NCBI GenBank assembly: GCA_002966495.1
Contig: CP016490.1
Location: 3,410,001 to 3,474,000 of the forward strand
Direction: 5' to 3'
Length of the DNA stretch: 64,000 nt
Source of the DNA: Halomonas sp. GFAJ-1
GTDB lineage: Bacteria > Pseudomonadota > Gammaproteobacteria > Pseudomonadales > Halomonadaceae
The position numbers and the translations under genes were made by a program. Numbering within the stretch: the first letter of the stretch is position 1; the number at the start of each line of letters is the position of its first letter. Positions 8,413 to 15,567 of the stretch are shown one piece after another. The notes under the pieces are model-generated. The model made no database searches and was not told where the DNA came from. It saw only the letters and a program-made list of their open reading frames with translations.

Positions 8413-9672
8413 TTAGCGAAGCAGATCCAGCAACGCCTGGGTTGCGAAACCATCCGGCGTCAGCCCCTGATCACGCTGGAAAGCGCGCACTCCTTCCCGC
8501 GTATTGGGTCCCATAATACCGTCTGCGGTACCCACCGAATAACCAGCACTGTTCAAACGCTGCTGGAGAGTTCTGACATCATCACGGGTTAAAGGTGCCT
8601 GATCTCTCGGCCAAGAGCCGCTGATACCCGCTCGACCAGCAATGGCGTCGGCAAGTGTCGCCACGGCTAACGCGTAGCTGGTCGCGTTGTTGTAACGCAA
8701 AATAGCGCGGAAATTAGCCCCTACTATAAAGGCAGGCCCTTCTGCCCCCGCAGGGACTATAACGGCAGCGCTCTCAAATGCTGGAAGCTCACCACTCACC
8801 GCACGTACACCCTGCGCTGCCCACTCCGCACTACTGCGCCGCTCGGTTTGCGAATAATCAAACGATGACGGTAGCACGACCTCTGCGCCCCACGGCTGCC
8901 CTGACTGCCAGCCAGCACGCGCCAAGTAATTGGCCGTTGAGGCCATCACATCAGGAATACTACCCCAAATATCACGGCGGCCGTCGTTGTCGCCATCCAC
9001 TGCATAGGCTTCAAAACTACTGGGTATGAACTGAGTATGTCCCATAGCCCCTGCCCACGAACCGCGCATTTGCTCAGCGGCGATATCCCCCTGATCTATA
9101 ATCCGCAGCGCGGCGAGAAGCTCTCCCCGGGCAAAATCCTGGCGGCGCCCGTCATACGCCAGCGTCGCGAGTGACTCTAGCGTTGAGAAGTCGCCAAAAT
9201 TGCTACCGTAGTTACTTTCGATACCCCAAATCGAGACAATAATTTCAGCGGGAACACCATAGCGTCGCTGCATTTCGAGAGCCGTGTCACGATGCTGTTC
9301 AAGCTTTTCACGACCATTATTGATACGTGTACTAGACACAGCCGTGTCCAAGTAGTCCCATATCGGGCGGACAAACTCAGGCTGATGGCGATCAAGTTCA
9401 ATGACACGCTCGCGATAGCGCAGCCCGTCAAAAGCAGAAACAAGCGTTGCTTCACTAATGCCTTGAGCAGCAGCATAACGCCTAAACTCACTCAACCATT
9501 GATTAAAACTGGCATAGCGAAGCTCTTCTGCTGCCCGCGCATCTACTTCAGTCATTAACCGCTGGCTCGCCTGTGCGTCGACACTCACTACAGAGGCCGC
9601 ACCTGTCGCGAGCAGTAATGATAAGCAAAACGCCGCACCAGAACCTAGTGACCCTTTATTTTTCAATAACAT
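8413..9672 (-). CDS. Lytic murein transglycosylase (MltB family) with peptidoglycan-binding domain
   Basis: A 419-residue secreted enzyme. After an N-terminal hydrophobic signal comes an MltB-type SLT_2 domain, with catalytic Glu in IWGIESNYG and the GAMGHTQFIPSSF motif. A C-terminal PG_binding_1 repeat follows, with QQRLNSAGY and DGIMGPNTREGVRAFQ. It cleaves the MurNAc-GlcNAc bond to form 1,6-anhydroMurNAc ends in the periplasm. The start at 9672 places a normal signal peptide at the N-terminus; the frame stays open to 9789 but that extension overlaps the DUF3429 gene. No lipobox is evident, so it is probably soluble rather than a lipoprotein. Confidence 0.9.
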   Translation of the reverse strand: MLLKNKGSLGSGAAFCLSLLLATGAASVVSVDAQASQRLMTEVDARAAEELRYASFNQWLSEFRRYAAAQGISEATLVSAFDGLRYRERVIELDRHQPEFVRPIWDYLDTAVSSTRINNGREKLEQHRDTALEMQRRYGVPAEIIVSIWGIESNYGSNFGDFSTLESLATLAYDGRRQDFARGELLAALRIIDQGDIAAEQMRGSWAGAMGHTQFIPSSFEAYAVDGDNDGRRDIWGSIPDVMASTANYLARAGWQSGQPWGAEVVLPSSFDYSQTERRSSAEWAAQGVRAVSGELPAFESAAVIVPAGAEGPAFIVGANFRAILRYNNATSYALAVATLADAIAGRAGISGSWPRDQAPLTRDDVRTLQQRLNSAGYSVGTADGIMGPNTREGVRAFQRDQGLTPDGFATQALLDLLR

Positions 9673-9745
9673 AGCAACACTCTCTCGGCAATCCTTAGCG
9701 TGAGCCTGATAATGACGTAGAAAGCCGACAGATACTAGCCCCGCG

Positions 9746-10192
9746 CTAGCCGCGTAAGCGTAACAACAGAAACCCATGGAGAATAGCAACCACCAACGTA
9801 AGCACAGCGCGAAGCAGAAGGTACCAGCGAGGAAAACCGACCCGCCCTTCGCGGCTCATGTCGTAACCACCTATTAGTATAAAACCCGCTAATAAAATCC
9901 AGAGACCAGAGACTGTGTTCATCATGAGTGCTGGCCAAGCAAGTAAACTCGGCACCATAGCGAGCACTAATCGGCGGCGACTGCCCTCCTGAGCGTTTTG
10001 AACAGCCGCCCCCCAATGCACCCCACCTAAGAAAGATAGGATCACCGCGCTGTAATAAACAAAACTGTAAGTGGCCACTACTTGCCACACAGTAGGGCCC
10101 CACCATACGAGCAACAGCGCAACCGCAAAAGGAATTAACCCAGCAACGCCCAATCCCCAGGCTAAACGGCGATCACTGCACAGCAGCTTCAT
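9746..10192 (-). CDS. DUF3429 membrane protein
   Basis: A 148-residue protein with about five hydrophobic segments and the family motif AVILSFLGGVHWG after the second helix. It is an inner-membrane protein of unknown function. The start at 10192 is preceded by GGGGAG. Its first 20 bases overlap the end of the DASH cryptochrome gene, suggesting co-transcription and coupling. DUF3429 genes near photolyase genes would fit a light or UV response, but that is only inferred from position. Confidence 0.8.
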   Translation of the reverse strand: MKLLCSDRRLAWGLGVAGLIPFAVALLLVWWGPTVWQVVATYSFVYYSAVILSFLGGVHWGAAVQNAQEGSRRRLVLAMVPSLLAWPALMMNTVSGLWILLAGFILIGGYDMSREGRVGFPRWYLLLRAVLTLVVAILHGFLLLRLRG

Positions 10193-11624
10193 TACTCCCC
10201 CCTTGTTTGTGCTCGGCATTTAAAGGCTCAGCTTCCGCAATCAACCAGCGCTGCCACTCGTCAGGCATCACCAGTGGCTCAGGGAACTGCGTCGGCGCTA
10301 CGCGCCAAGGTTGATGACGCTCTAAGCCACACGGCAGTGACGCTAAAGCGGGTAGCCAATAGGCAACATACAGCCCTTTTGGATCATAGTGCCCAGCCTG
10401 CTTGAGTACATTAAAATAGCGATCCTGACGGGGGTCACGTCCAACGCCTGCAATATAGCGCCAGTTGCCCCAATTACTGGCAACGTCGTAATCAATCAAG
10501 CAGTGTTCGAACCACCACGCGCCTAGCCGCCAATCTACCTCTAAATCTTTTACCAAAAAGCTCGCTACATTCTGACGCGAGCGATTAGATATCCACCCAG
10601 TACGATAAAGCTCAAGCATAGCAGCATCAATAAAAGGCACACCGGTGGAAGCGTTGCGCCATGCATTAAAGGCTTCGGTTGGCTCGGGTAACTCTTCACG
10701 ACCGAACAGTAAACGGCCTTCAAGCTGGGCTGCACGATGGAAATAGTCGCGCCACAGCAGTTCAAAAATAATCCAGTAGCTTGACTCCGTGCTGCCGTTC
10801 ACCTCTTCCCATGCCTTAACCTCTTGATGGACTTGCCGCGCTGATAAGCAGCCGCGCGCTAGCCAGGGAGAAAGTCGCGTCGAAAAACTAGCACCTAATA
10901 AACCATTGCGAGTTTTCTTATACGACTCACCCCCTTTTTGCTGCCACAAATAGTTCTTCAGCCTATCGACTGCAGCAGCCTCACCGCCTATAAACGTAAA
11001 GCCTTGCCGATCATCCGGCTGCCATGCATCACTGTCTTGGCATACTGACTTAAGCGGCGGAAAGCCACGTGGCGCGTCTGGCCAGGATGGCAAGGTCACT
11101 GGCGCATGCATAGGGGGAGCAATGACACATTGTTTTTCAACACTTCTACGAAATGCTGAAAAATTTGCGGGCAGCAGCTCTGCTGCGAAGGGTAACGTAT
11201 CGGCGCTAATTAAGTAGCCACTATCAACACAGGCTAACTGAATTGAGGCTGGAAGCTGCTGTGACACTTTAGCGATATGTGCCACTTCTTCGCTACCAGA
11301 GTGTGCTGCCGTTCGGACTTGCCGGGCATTTAATGACGTTGCTAGCTGAACAACCACCTCAGCAGGGTCGCCAATACGCACTAATAAGTCACTGCCACGT
11401 TGCAACAGCTCGCCACGGAGTTCCATTAAGCTTTGCCAGAGAAACCTCAGCCGGGCAGGGCCTAACCTGGGCGTTGGCTCTCCTGCCACACAAGGCTGCA
11501 ACCAGTTCTGATCTAGCACGTAAAGGCAAAGCAATTGTTCAGGAGGAGAATCAAATTGTAATAACGGATTATCGGCTACGCGCAAGTTGTCTTGCAGCCA
11601 GACAATGTCAATCGTAGTGGTCAT
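10173..11624 (-). CDS. Cryptochrome DASH / photolyase
   Basis: A 483-residue flavoprotein with the N-terminal antenna-binding domain (IDIVWLQDNLRVADNPLL) and C-terminal FAD domain. GESYKKTRNGLLG, FSPWLARGCLS-type motif (here RLSPWLARGCLS), ESSYWIIFELLWRDYF and SNWGNWRYIAGVG are characteristic of CRY-DASH rather than class I CPD photolyase. DASH proteins repair cyclobutane dimers mainly in single-stranded or looped DNA using blue light. AGGAGG eight bases upstream supports the ATG at 11624; the open frame further upstream belongs to the DUF2256 gene in another frame. Likely operon order is DUF2256, CRY-DASH, DUF3429. Confidence 0.93.
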   Translation of the reverse strand: MTTTIDIVWLQDNLRVADNPLLQFDSPPEQLLCLYVLDQNWLQPCVAGEPTPRLGPARLRFLWQSLMELRGELLQRGSDLLVRIGDPAEVVVQLATSLNARQVRTAAHSGSEEVAHIAKVSQQLPASIQLACVDSGYLISADTLPFAAELLPANFSAFRRSVEKQCVIAPPMHAPVTLPSWPDAPRGFPPLKSVCQDSDAWQPDDRQGFTFIGGEAAAVDRLKNYLWQQKGGESYKKTRNGLLGASFSTRLSPWLARGCLSARQVHQEVKAWEEVNGSTESSYWIIFELLWRDYFHRAAQLEGRLLFGREELPEPTEAFNAWRNASTGVPFIDAAMLELYRTGWISNRSRQNVASFLVKDLEVDWRLGAWWFEHCLIDYDVASNWGNWRYIAGVGRDPRQDRYFNVLKQAGHYDPKGLYVAYWLPALASLPCGLERHQPWRVAPTQFPEPLVMPDEWQRWLIAEAEPLNAEHKQGGSNEAAVQ

Positions 11625-11646
11625 GCACTTGCCTCCTAGGCGTGCT

Positions 11647-11784
11647 TTACTGCTTGGATTCGCGACGACAGCGTTCGCTGCAGTAGCGCACTTCATCCCA
11701 ACAGCGCGCCCATTTCTTTCGCCAACTAAAGGGGCGTAAGCAGTGGGCGCACTCTTTTTGCGGTAGATTTTGCTTGTGATGCAT
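11647..11784 (-). CDS. DUF2256 small zinc-ribbon-like protein
   Basis: A 45-residue gene starting MHHKQNLPQKEC and ending CSERCRRESKQ. It has a CxxC pair (residues 12 and 15), the conserved FSWRKKWARCWDEV block and a CxxxC pair (35 and 39), which together are the DUF2256 pattern and probably bind zinc. The function is unknown. It lies 22 bases upstream of the CRY-DASH gene on the same strand. Family members are often found next to or fused with photolyase-related genes, as I recall, so a role with the light-repair system is inferred. Confidence 0.85.
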   Translation of the reverse strand: MHHKQNLPQKECAHCLRPFSWRKKWARCWDEVRYCSERCRRESKQ

Positions 11785-11857
11785 GAGTCTTTCTCTGTAT
11801 CTCGCAGCGCGCTAACCTTAAATGTAACCTCAAAAGATAGACACGCCGAACACATTG

Positions 11858-11872
11858 GTACAATTATTGTAC
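11858..11872. promoter_or_regulatory. Perfect palindrome upstream of the DUF2256/CRY-DASH operon
   Basis: GTACAAT-T-ATTGTAC is a perfect 7+1+7 palindrome about 75 bases upstream of the DUF2256 start. Its left part, read on the minus strand, includes a TTGTAC that could be a -35 element, with TATCTT about 18 bases on. An operator for a dimeric repressor or a MerR-type light regulator is plausible; the regulator is not identified. Confidence 0.5.
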
Positions 11873-11916
11873 ATGAAAAATATATTTATACGGCGCTATT
11901 TGTGATTTTCAGGCGT

Positions 11917-11943
11917 AAAAAAAGCCACCCCGTAGGATGGCTT
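11917..11943 (-). terminator. Terminator of Mrp operon 1
   Basis: On the minus strand AAGCCATCC and GGGTGGCTT form a stem (one mismatch) followed by seven T residues. It lies about 90 bases downstream of the mnhG stop at 12036 and ends the minus-strand antiporter operon. Confidence 0.8.
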
Positions 11944-12035
11944 GTGCTGATAGCGAGCGGAGAGAGCTTAATCTCAAACCCACATTAACGGTGATGTTTG
12001 TGCGGCCGCCATTAACAATAGCGTTTAGCGTCTGC

Positions 12036-12440
12036 TTAACTGGGATCAGTTTCCCGTGGATGACGTTTAGCGTTTTCGTGGGTTTCAAGGCCACTTTTTA
12101 GCTCATGGGTTAGCGGATCATAGTTAGGGCGCAGCTCATCTTTAACGGTGCCACTCCATAGCCGTGAACCAACAAAGTAGGCTGCTCGGCCAATCACGTG
12201 AGCGGCTACCGGCGCCGTCATTAGAATAAACACAATAATGGCAAACGAACGGGCCACTATACCCACTTCTGCAAAGTGCATGGCTGCTGCGAGCATGATC
12301 AAAATTACCCCTAGTGCAGCCGCCTTGGTAGTGGCATGCATGCGGGTTAATAGATCCGGCAAACGTAATAGGCCAATGGCCGCTAGCAGCATAAATAGTG
12401 AGCCCGCTATCAGCAGCGTACCTTTGATAAACTCAATCAT
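12036..12440 (-). CDS. mnhG: Mrp antiporter subunit G (operon 1)
   Basis: A 134-residue MrpG/MnhG subunit with three hydrophobic helices and the conserved LLRLPDLLTRMHATTKAAALG segment. It belongs to the membrane Na+/H+ antiporter complex that exports sodium and supports growth at high salt and high pH. The start MIEFIKG at 12440 overlaps the end of mnhF by eight bases, so translation is coupled. The hydrophilic C-terminal tail (residues 95-134) is longer than the membrane core needs and is likely cytoplasmic. Last gene of the minus-strand operon. Confidence 0.93.
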   Translation of the reverse strand: MIEFIKGTLLIAGSLFMLLAAIGLLRLPDLLTRMHATTKAAALGVILIMLAAAMHFAEVGIVARSFAIIVFILMTAPVAAHVIGRAAYFVGSRLWSGTVKDELRPNYDPLTHELKSGLETHENAKRHPRETDPS

Positions 12441-12702
12441 CCCGCGGCCCCCCACGTTCCAAAAAGCGTGCAAAACCAATGGCCGCCAAAAAGCCCATTA
12501 GTGCAATAACAATGGCAGCATCAAGAAAGCTCGCCACGCCAGACTGAATAGCGTAGACCCCCACCAGACCAACCACCGTGGTAGAGAAAAGCTCCAAAGC
12601 TACTACACGGTCTGGCAGGCTAGGGCCTCGCACAACTCGTACAAAAGTCAAGACAAGCGCCATACCCATAATAATTTGGCTGATTAATATAACGGTATCC
12701 AT
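12433..12702 (-). CDS. mnhF: Mrp antiporter subunit F (operon 1)
   Basis: An 89-residue subunit with three predicted helices and the MrpF core VRGPSLPDRVVALE, in which the Asp-Arg pair is conserved. Part of the multi-subunit Na+/H+ antiporter. The ATG at 12702 overlaps the mnhE stop (TGATG). A TTG one codon upstream (12705) has slightly better spacing to GGAG, so the first residue is uncertain. Confidence 0.92.
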   Translation of the reverse strand: MDTVILISQIIMGMALVLTFVRVVRGPSLPDRVVALELFSTTVVGLVGVYAIQSGVASFLDAAIVIALMGFLAAIGFARFLERGGPRDD

Positions 12703-13175
12703 CAACGAAATAACTCCAGTGCGCGATGCTCCATGTTTTTAAGGCTGCGCCGTAGCTCATCTTCATCATCTAAGAACATCGCATGAATATAGAGCACTTT
12801 ACGATCATCAGACACGTCTAAACTTAGTGTGCCTGGTGTTAACGAGATAAGACTCGCCACCATGGTAATTTCCATTTCAGTCCGGGCCGAAAGGGGGAAG
12901 GCAATGACGCCAGGCTGCATATGCCAAGGAGGCGTGAGCACGTCAAACGCTACGCGTAGGTTGGCTTGCATTAGCTCTTTGATAAAAAAGCAAATAAAGC
13001 CAATTATTCTTGGCACTCGCGCTGGGTAGCCTTTTAGTGAGTCTACCTGCGGCTCAATGAGCACCAGCGCTATATAGCCAAACACCACACCGACCAGCAT
13101 ATTCAGCCCTGAAAAGTCGCCGCTTAACAGCACCCAGGCCAAGCCTAGCATAAGGTTCCAAATTGCACCGGTCAT
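12702..13175 (-). CDS. mnhE: Mrp antiporter subunit E (operon 1)
   Basis: A 157-residue MrpE subunit: hydrophobic N-terminal half, then the family motifs PGVIAFPL, SLISLTPGTLSLDV and HAMFLDDEDELR. The C-terminal half is cytoplasmic. In this family E helps assemble and stabilise the antiporter. GGAGGG precedes the ATG, which overlaps the mnhD stop by ATGA. Confidence 0.93.
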   Translation of the reverse strand: MTGAIWNLMLGLAWVLLSGDFSGLNMLVGVVFGYIALVLIEPQVDSLKGYPARVPRIIGFICFFIKELMQANLRVAFDVLTPPWHMQPGVIAFPLSARTEMEITMVASLISLTPGTLSLDVSDDRKVLYIHAMFLDDEDELRRSLKNMEHRALELFR

Positions 13176-14773
13176 GGGGTTCCCTCCATGCTTTCACCTA
13201 CCTGCTCTGCCTGTATCTCGGTGGGCGTTAGCAGCGCCGACTCAGCACTGGCAGAAGGCCCCAATACTGCTTCAATATAACCAGCGGGCGTCATGAGCTG
13301 ATCACCAATAAGGTTCATTACCTGCATAATGGGCTCCGCAAAGACACCTATTAACAGCGACATCGCGGCTAATACCACTACCGGCAGGTACATAATCCAA
13401 AGGCTAGGTTTCAATAAGCGGCCATCATCCCCCACGGGGGTTTGCGATGCAGGCACGTGATTCTCTTCTGGCAAGGCCTTCCAAAACACCTCGTTCCAAA
13501 TTTTCACCATGGAGTAAAGCGTCATAACACCCACTGCAAGGGCAATACCCGTCGCTACATAAGCCCCGGCCTCGATGCCAGCCCGCACCAGCACGAATTT
13601 GGCAAAGAAACCCGATAGCGGGGGAATACCCGCCAGCGAAAAGGCAGAGATAAAGAAGGCAACGGCTAACCATGGGCGCTCACGATAAAGCCCGCCCATT
13701 TTTTTAAGCTGATAAGTACCTTGTAAACGATGGGTGATACCACTGATCAAGAAAAGATTCGTCTTAACAATAATGTTGTGCATGATGGCAAAAACACCAC
13801 CGGCAATCGCCAAGGGAGTGTAAAGCGCCAGCCCCAATATCATGTAGCCAATCTGGCTAACGATGTGAAAAGAGAGGATACGCCTGAACTCATATTGGGC
13901 GGCCGCCCCTAACACGCCAGTCACCATGGTCAACACGGCCCCCCACAGCATAATATCCTGCAGGTACCCCATGGTCTGATCAAACATCAGTGTAAAGACA
14001 CGGAAAAGTGAATAAACGCCCACTTTTGTTAACAAACCGGCAAACAGCGCCGAAACCGCCACCGGTGGGGTGTGATAAGACGCCGGTAACCAGAAAAACA
14101 GTGGAAAAGCTGCCGCTTTAATACCGAAGGCCACCATAAACATGACGGCCAACACTTCAACCATGCCGCTGTGCTCGGCTTCGTCCAAGCGCAGCGCAAT
14201 ATCGGCCATATTGAGCGTACCGACAGTGCCGTATAAAAGGCCAATGGCGGTTAAGAAGATAACCGATGCCAGCAGGTTCAAGGTCACGTACTTAATTGCA
14301 CCTTCCATCTGCGCCCGCTCACCGCCCAAGATCAGCAGCGCAAACGAGGCAACCAGCATGACCTCGAACCATACGTAGAGGTTAAAGATATCGCCCGTTA
14401 GAAAGCCACCGGCTACCCCTGCTAACAGCAAATGCATAAGGGGATAGTAGCCAAACTTTTCATGCCCTCGGCCGGTCGAGGCCAGCGAGTAAACCCCCAT
14501 CGCCAACCCGATGATACCTGTCATCAGTATCATGACCGCACTGAGCATATCCGCGATTAACGTGATACCAAAGGGCGCTGGCCAATTGCCCATTTGCATA
14601 GTGACGTAGCCATCTGACAGTACTGCAACAAACAGCCATAAACTAGCTAGCAGGAGCGCTACGTTGCCCGCAACAGCAAAAAAGCGCTGCATAGGGCGTG
14701 AACGCCAAAAAAGCAGTGAAATTGCTCCAGAAAGCAGCGGCAACAGGACGGGAAGTGCAACTTCAGGCCTCAC
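13172..14773 (-). CDS. mnhD: Mrp antiporter subunit D (operon 1)
   Basis: A 533-residue NuoN/NuoM-like transporter subunit with about 14 helices. The conserved LYVWFEVMLVASFALLI region has the key Glu of helix 5, and the KAAAFPLFFWLPASYHTPP region has the Lys of helix 7. Together with A it forms a proton/cation path of the antiporter. Translation begins at a GTG (14773) that overlaps the mnhC stop (GTGA). The C-terminal 60 residues are more polar than the core. Confidence 0.94.
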   Translation of the reverse strand: MRPEVALPVLLPLLSGAISLLFWRSRPMQRFFAVAGNVALLLASLWLFVAVLSDGYVTMQMGNWPAPFGITLIADMLSAVMILMTGIIGLAMGVYSLASTGRGHEKFGYYPLMHLLLAGVAGGFLTGDIFNLYVWFEVMLVASFALLILGGERAQMEGAIKYVTLNLLASVIFLTAIGLLYGTVGTLNMADIALRLDEAEHSGMVEVLAVMFMVAFGIKAAAFPLFFWLPASYHTPPVAVSALFAGLLTKVGVYSLFRVFTLMFDQTMGYLQDIMLWGAVLTMVTGVLGAAAQYEFRRILSFHIVSQIGYMILGLALYTPLAIAGGVFAIMHNIIVKTNLFLISGITHRLQGTYQLKKMGGLYRERPWLAVAFFISAFSLAGIPPLSGFFAKFVLVRAGIEAGAYVATGIALAVGVMTLYSMVKIWNEVFWKALPEENHVPASQTPVGDDGRLLKPSLWIMYLPVVVLAAMSLLIGVFAEPIMQVMNLIGDQLMTPAGYIEAVLGPSASAESALLTPTEIQAEQVGESMEGTP

Positions 14774-15117
14774 GTGTCGGTATCCTTCATTTTGTCCAAA
14801 TCATCTGCCTTAACAATCTCGTAGGCTCGGCGAATCAATACCACCGCGAACGCCAGCACGCCAAAAGCGATCACAATAGCGGTCAAAACCACCGCTTGGG
14901 GGAGCGGGTCAGCCACCTCTCCCAAAGGCTGCAGCATGCCTTCAGGTATCAAGGGGGGTGCGCCTCTTGTCATTCCGGCCGTTGTAAAAATAAGTAGATT
15001 GGCGCCGTTGGAAAGCAGTAATAGGCCAATCACTAATTTAACAATTGAGCGGCGAAGCATCATAAAAATGGCGGCGGCGTACAGTAGCCCAATCGCCAAT
15101 GCCATTATTGGTTCCAT
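14770..15117 (-). CDS. mnhC: Mrp antiporter subunit C (operon 1)
   Basis: A 115-residue NuoK-like subunit with three helices. The motif GLLLLSNGANLLIF and the ADPLPQAVVLTAIVIAFG helix are diagnostic. AGGAGG precedes the ATG at 15117. The stop overlaps the GTG of mnhD. Part of the Na+/H+ antiporter complex in the inner membrane. Confidence 0.94.
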   Translation of the reverse strand: MEPIMALAIGLLYAAAIFMMLRRSIVKLVIGLLLLSNGANLLIFTTAGMTRGAPPLIPEGMLQPLGEVADPLPQAVVLTAIVIAFGVLAFAVVLIRRAYEIVKADDLDKMKDTDT

Positions 15118-15135
15118 TGAAGGCCTCCTGTTAAC

Positions 15136-15567
15136 TTAGGGTTCATCCTTATCCACCTCCATCAAGGCCATGACCATTCCCATTACCGAGCCAAGTACCG
15201 CAAGGTAAACCCCAACATCAAAAATAAGCGGGGTAGAGGCTTTAAAATCGATAACAGGGATCGTCCACCACTGAGCTGTTAGGAAGGGCTGCCCCATAAA
15301 CCAAGCTGGCACCACAGAGATCATGCCAAGCAGTAGCCCCACGCCAATCAAATCCCGGGGGTCCACCATACGCAGCACTGCTTTAGTGGCACTGACGCCA
15401 AATGCAAACAGGTAGAGCGTGAACGCCCCTGCTGCCACTAGCCCGGCAATAAACCCACCGCCGGGTTCATCATGGCCACGCAGCAATAAAAAGACCGAAA
15501 ACATTAACTGCAACGGCATTAAAAAGCGCGCGGCCGTATTAAGAATAATGGTGCCTGACTTAACCAT
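15136..15567 (-). CDS. mnhB: Mrp antiporter subunit B (operon 1)
   Basis: A 143-residue MrpB subunit with four helices and the invariant LLRGHDEPGGGFIAGLV segment. AAGGAG seven bases before the ATG at 15567 sets the start. An extension to 15627 would only overlap mnhA. The start overlaps the mnhA stop by eight bases. In the second Mrp operon this subunit is fused to subunit A, which makes the two systems distinct types. Confidence 0.94.
   Translation of the reverse strand: MVKSGTIILNTAARFLMPLQLMFSVFLLLRGHDEPGGGFIAGLVAAGAFTLYLFAFGVSATKAVLRMVDPRDLIGVGLLLGMISVVPAWFMGQPFLTAQWWTIPVIDFKASTPLIFDVGVYLAVLGSVMGMVMALMEVDKDEP

Noticed and set aside
9735..10106. 123-codon minus-strand frame overlapping the DUF3429 gene
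   Set aside because: Out of frame with a recognised membrane protein; Cys/Ser/Arg-rich shadow translation with no motif.
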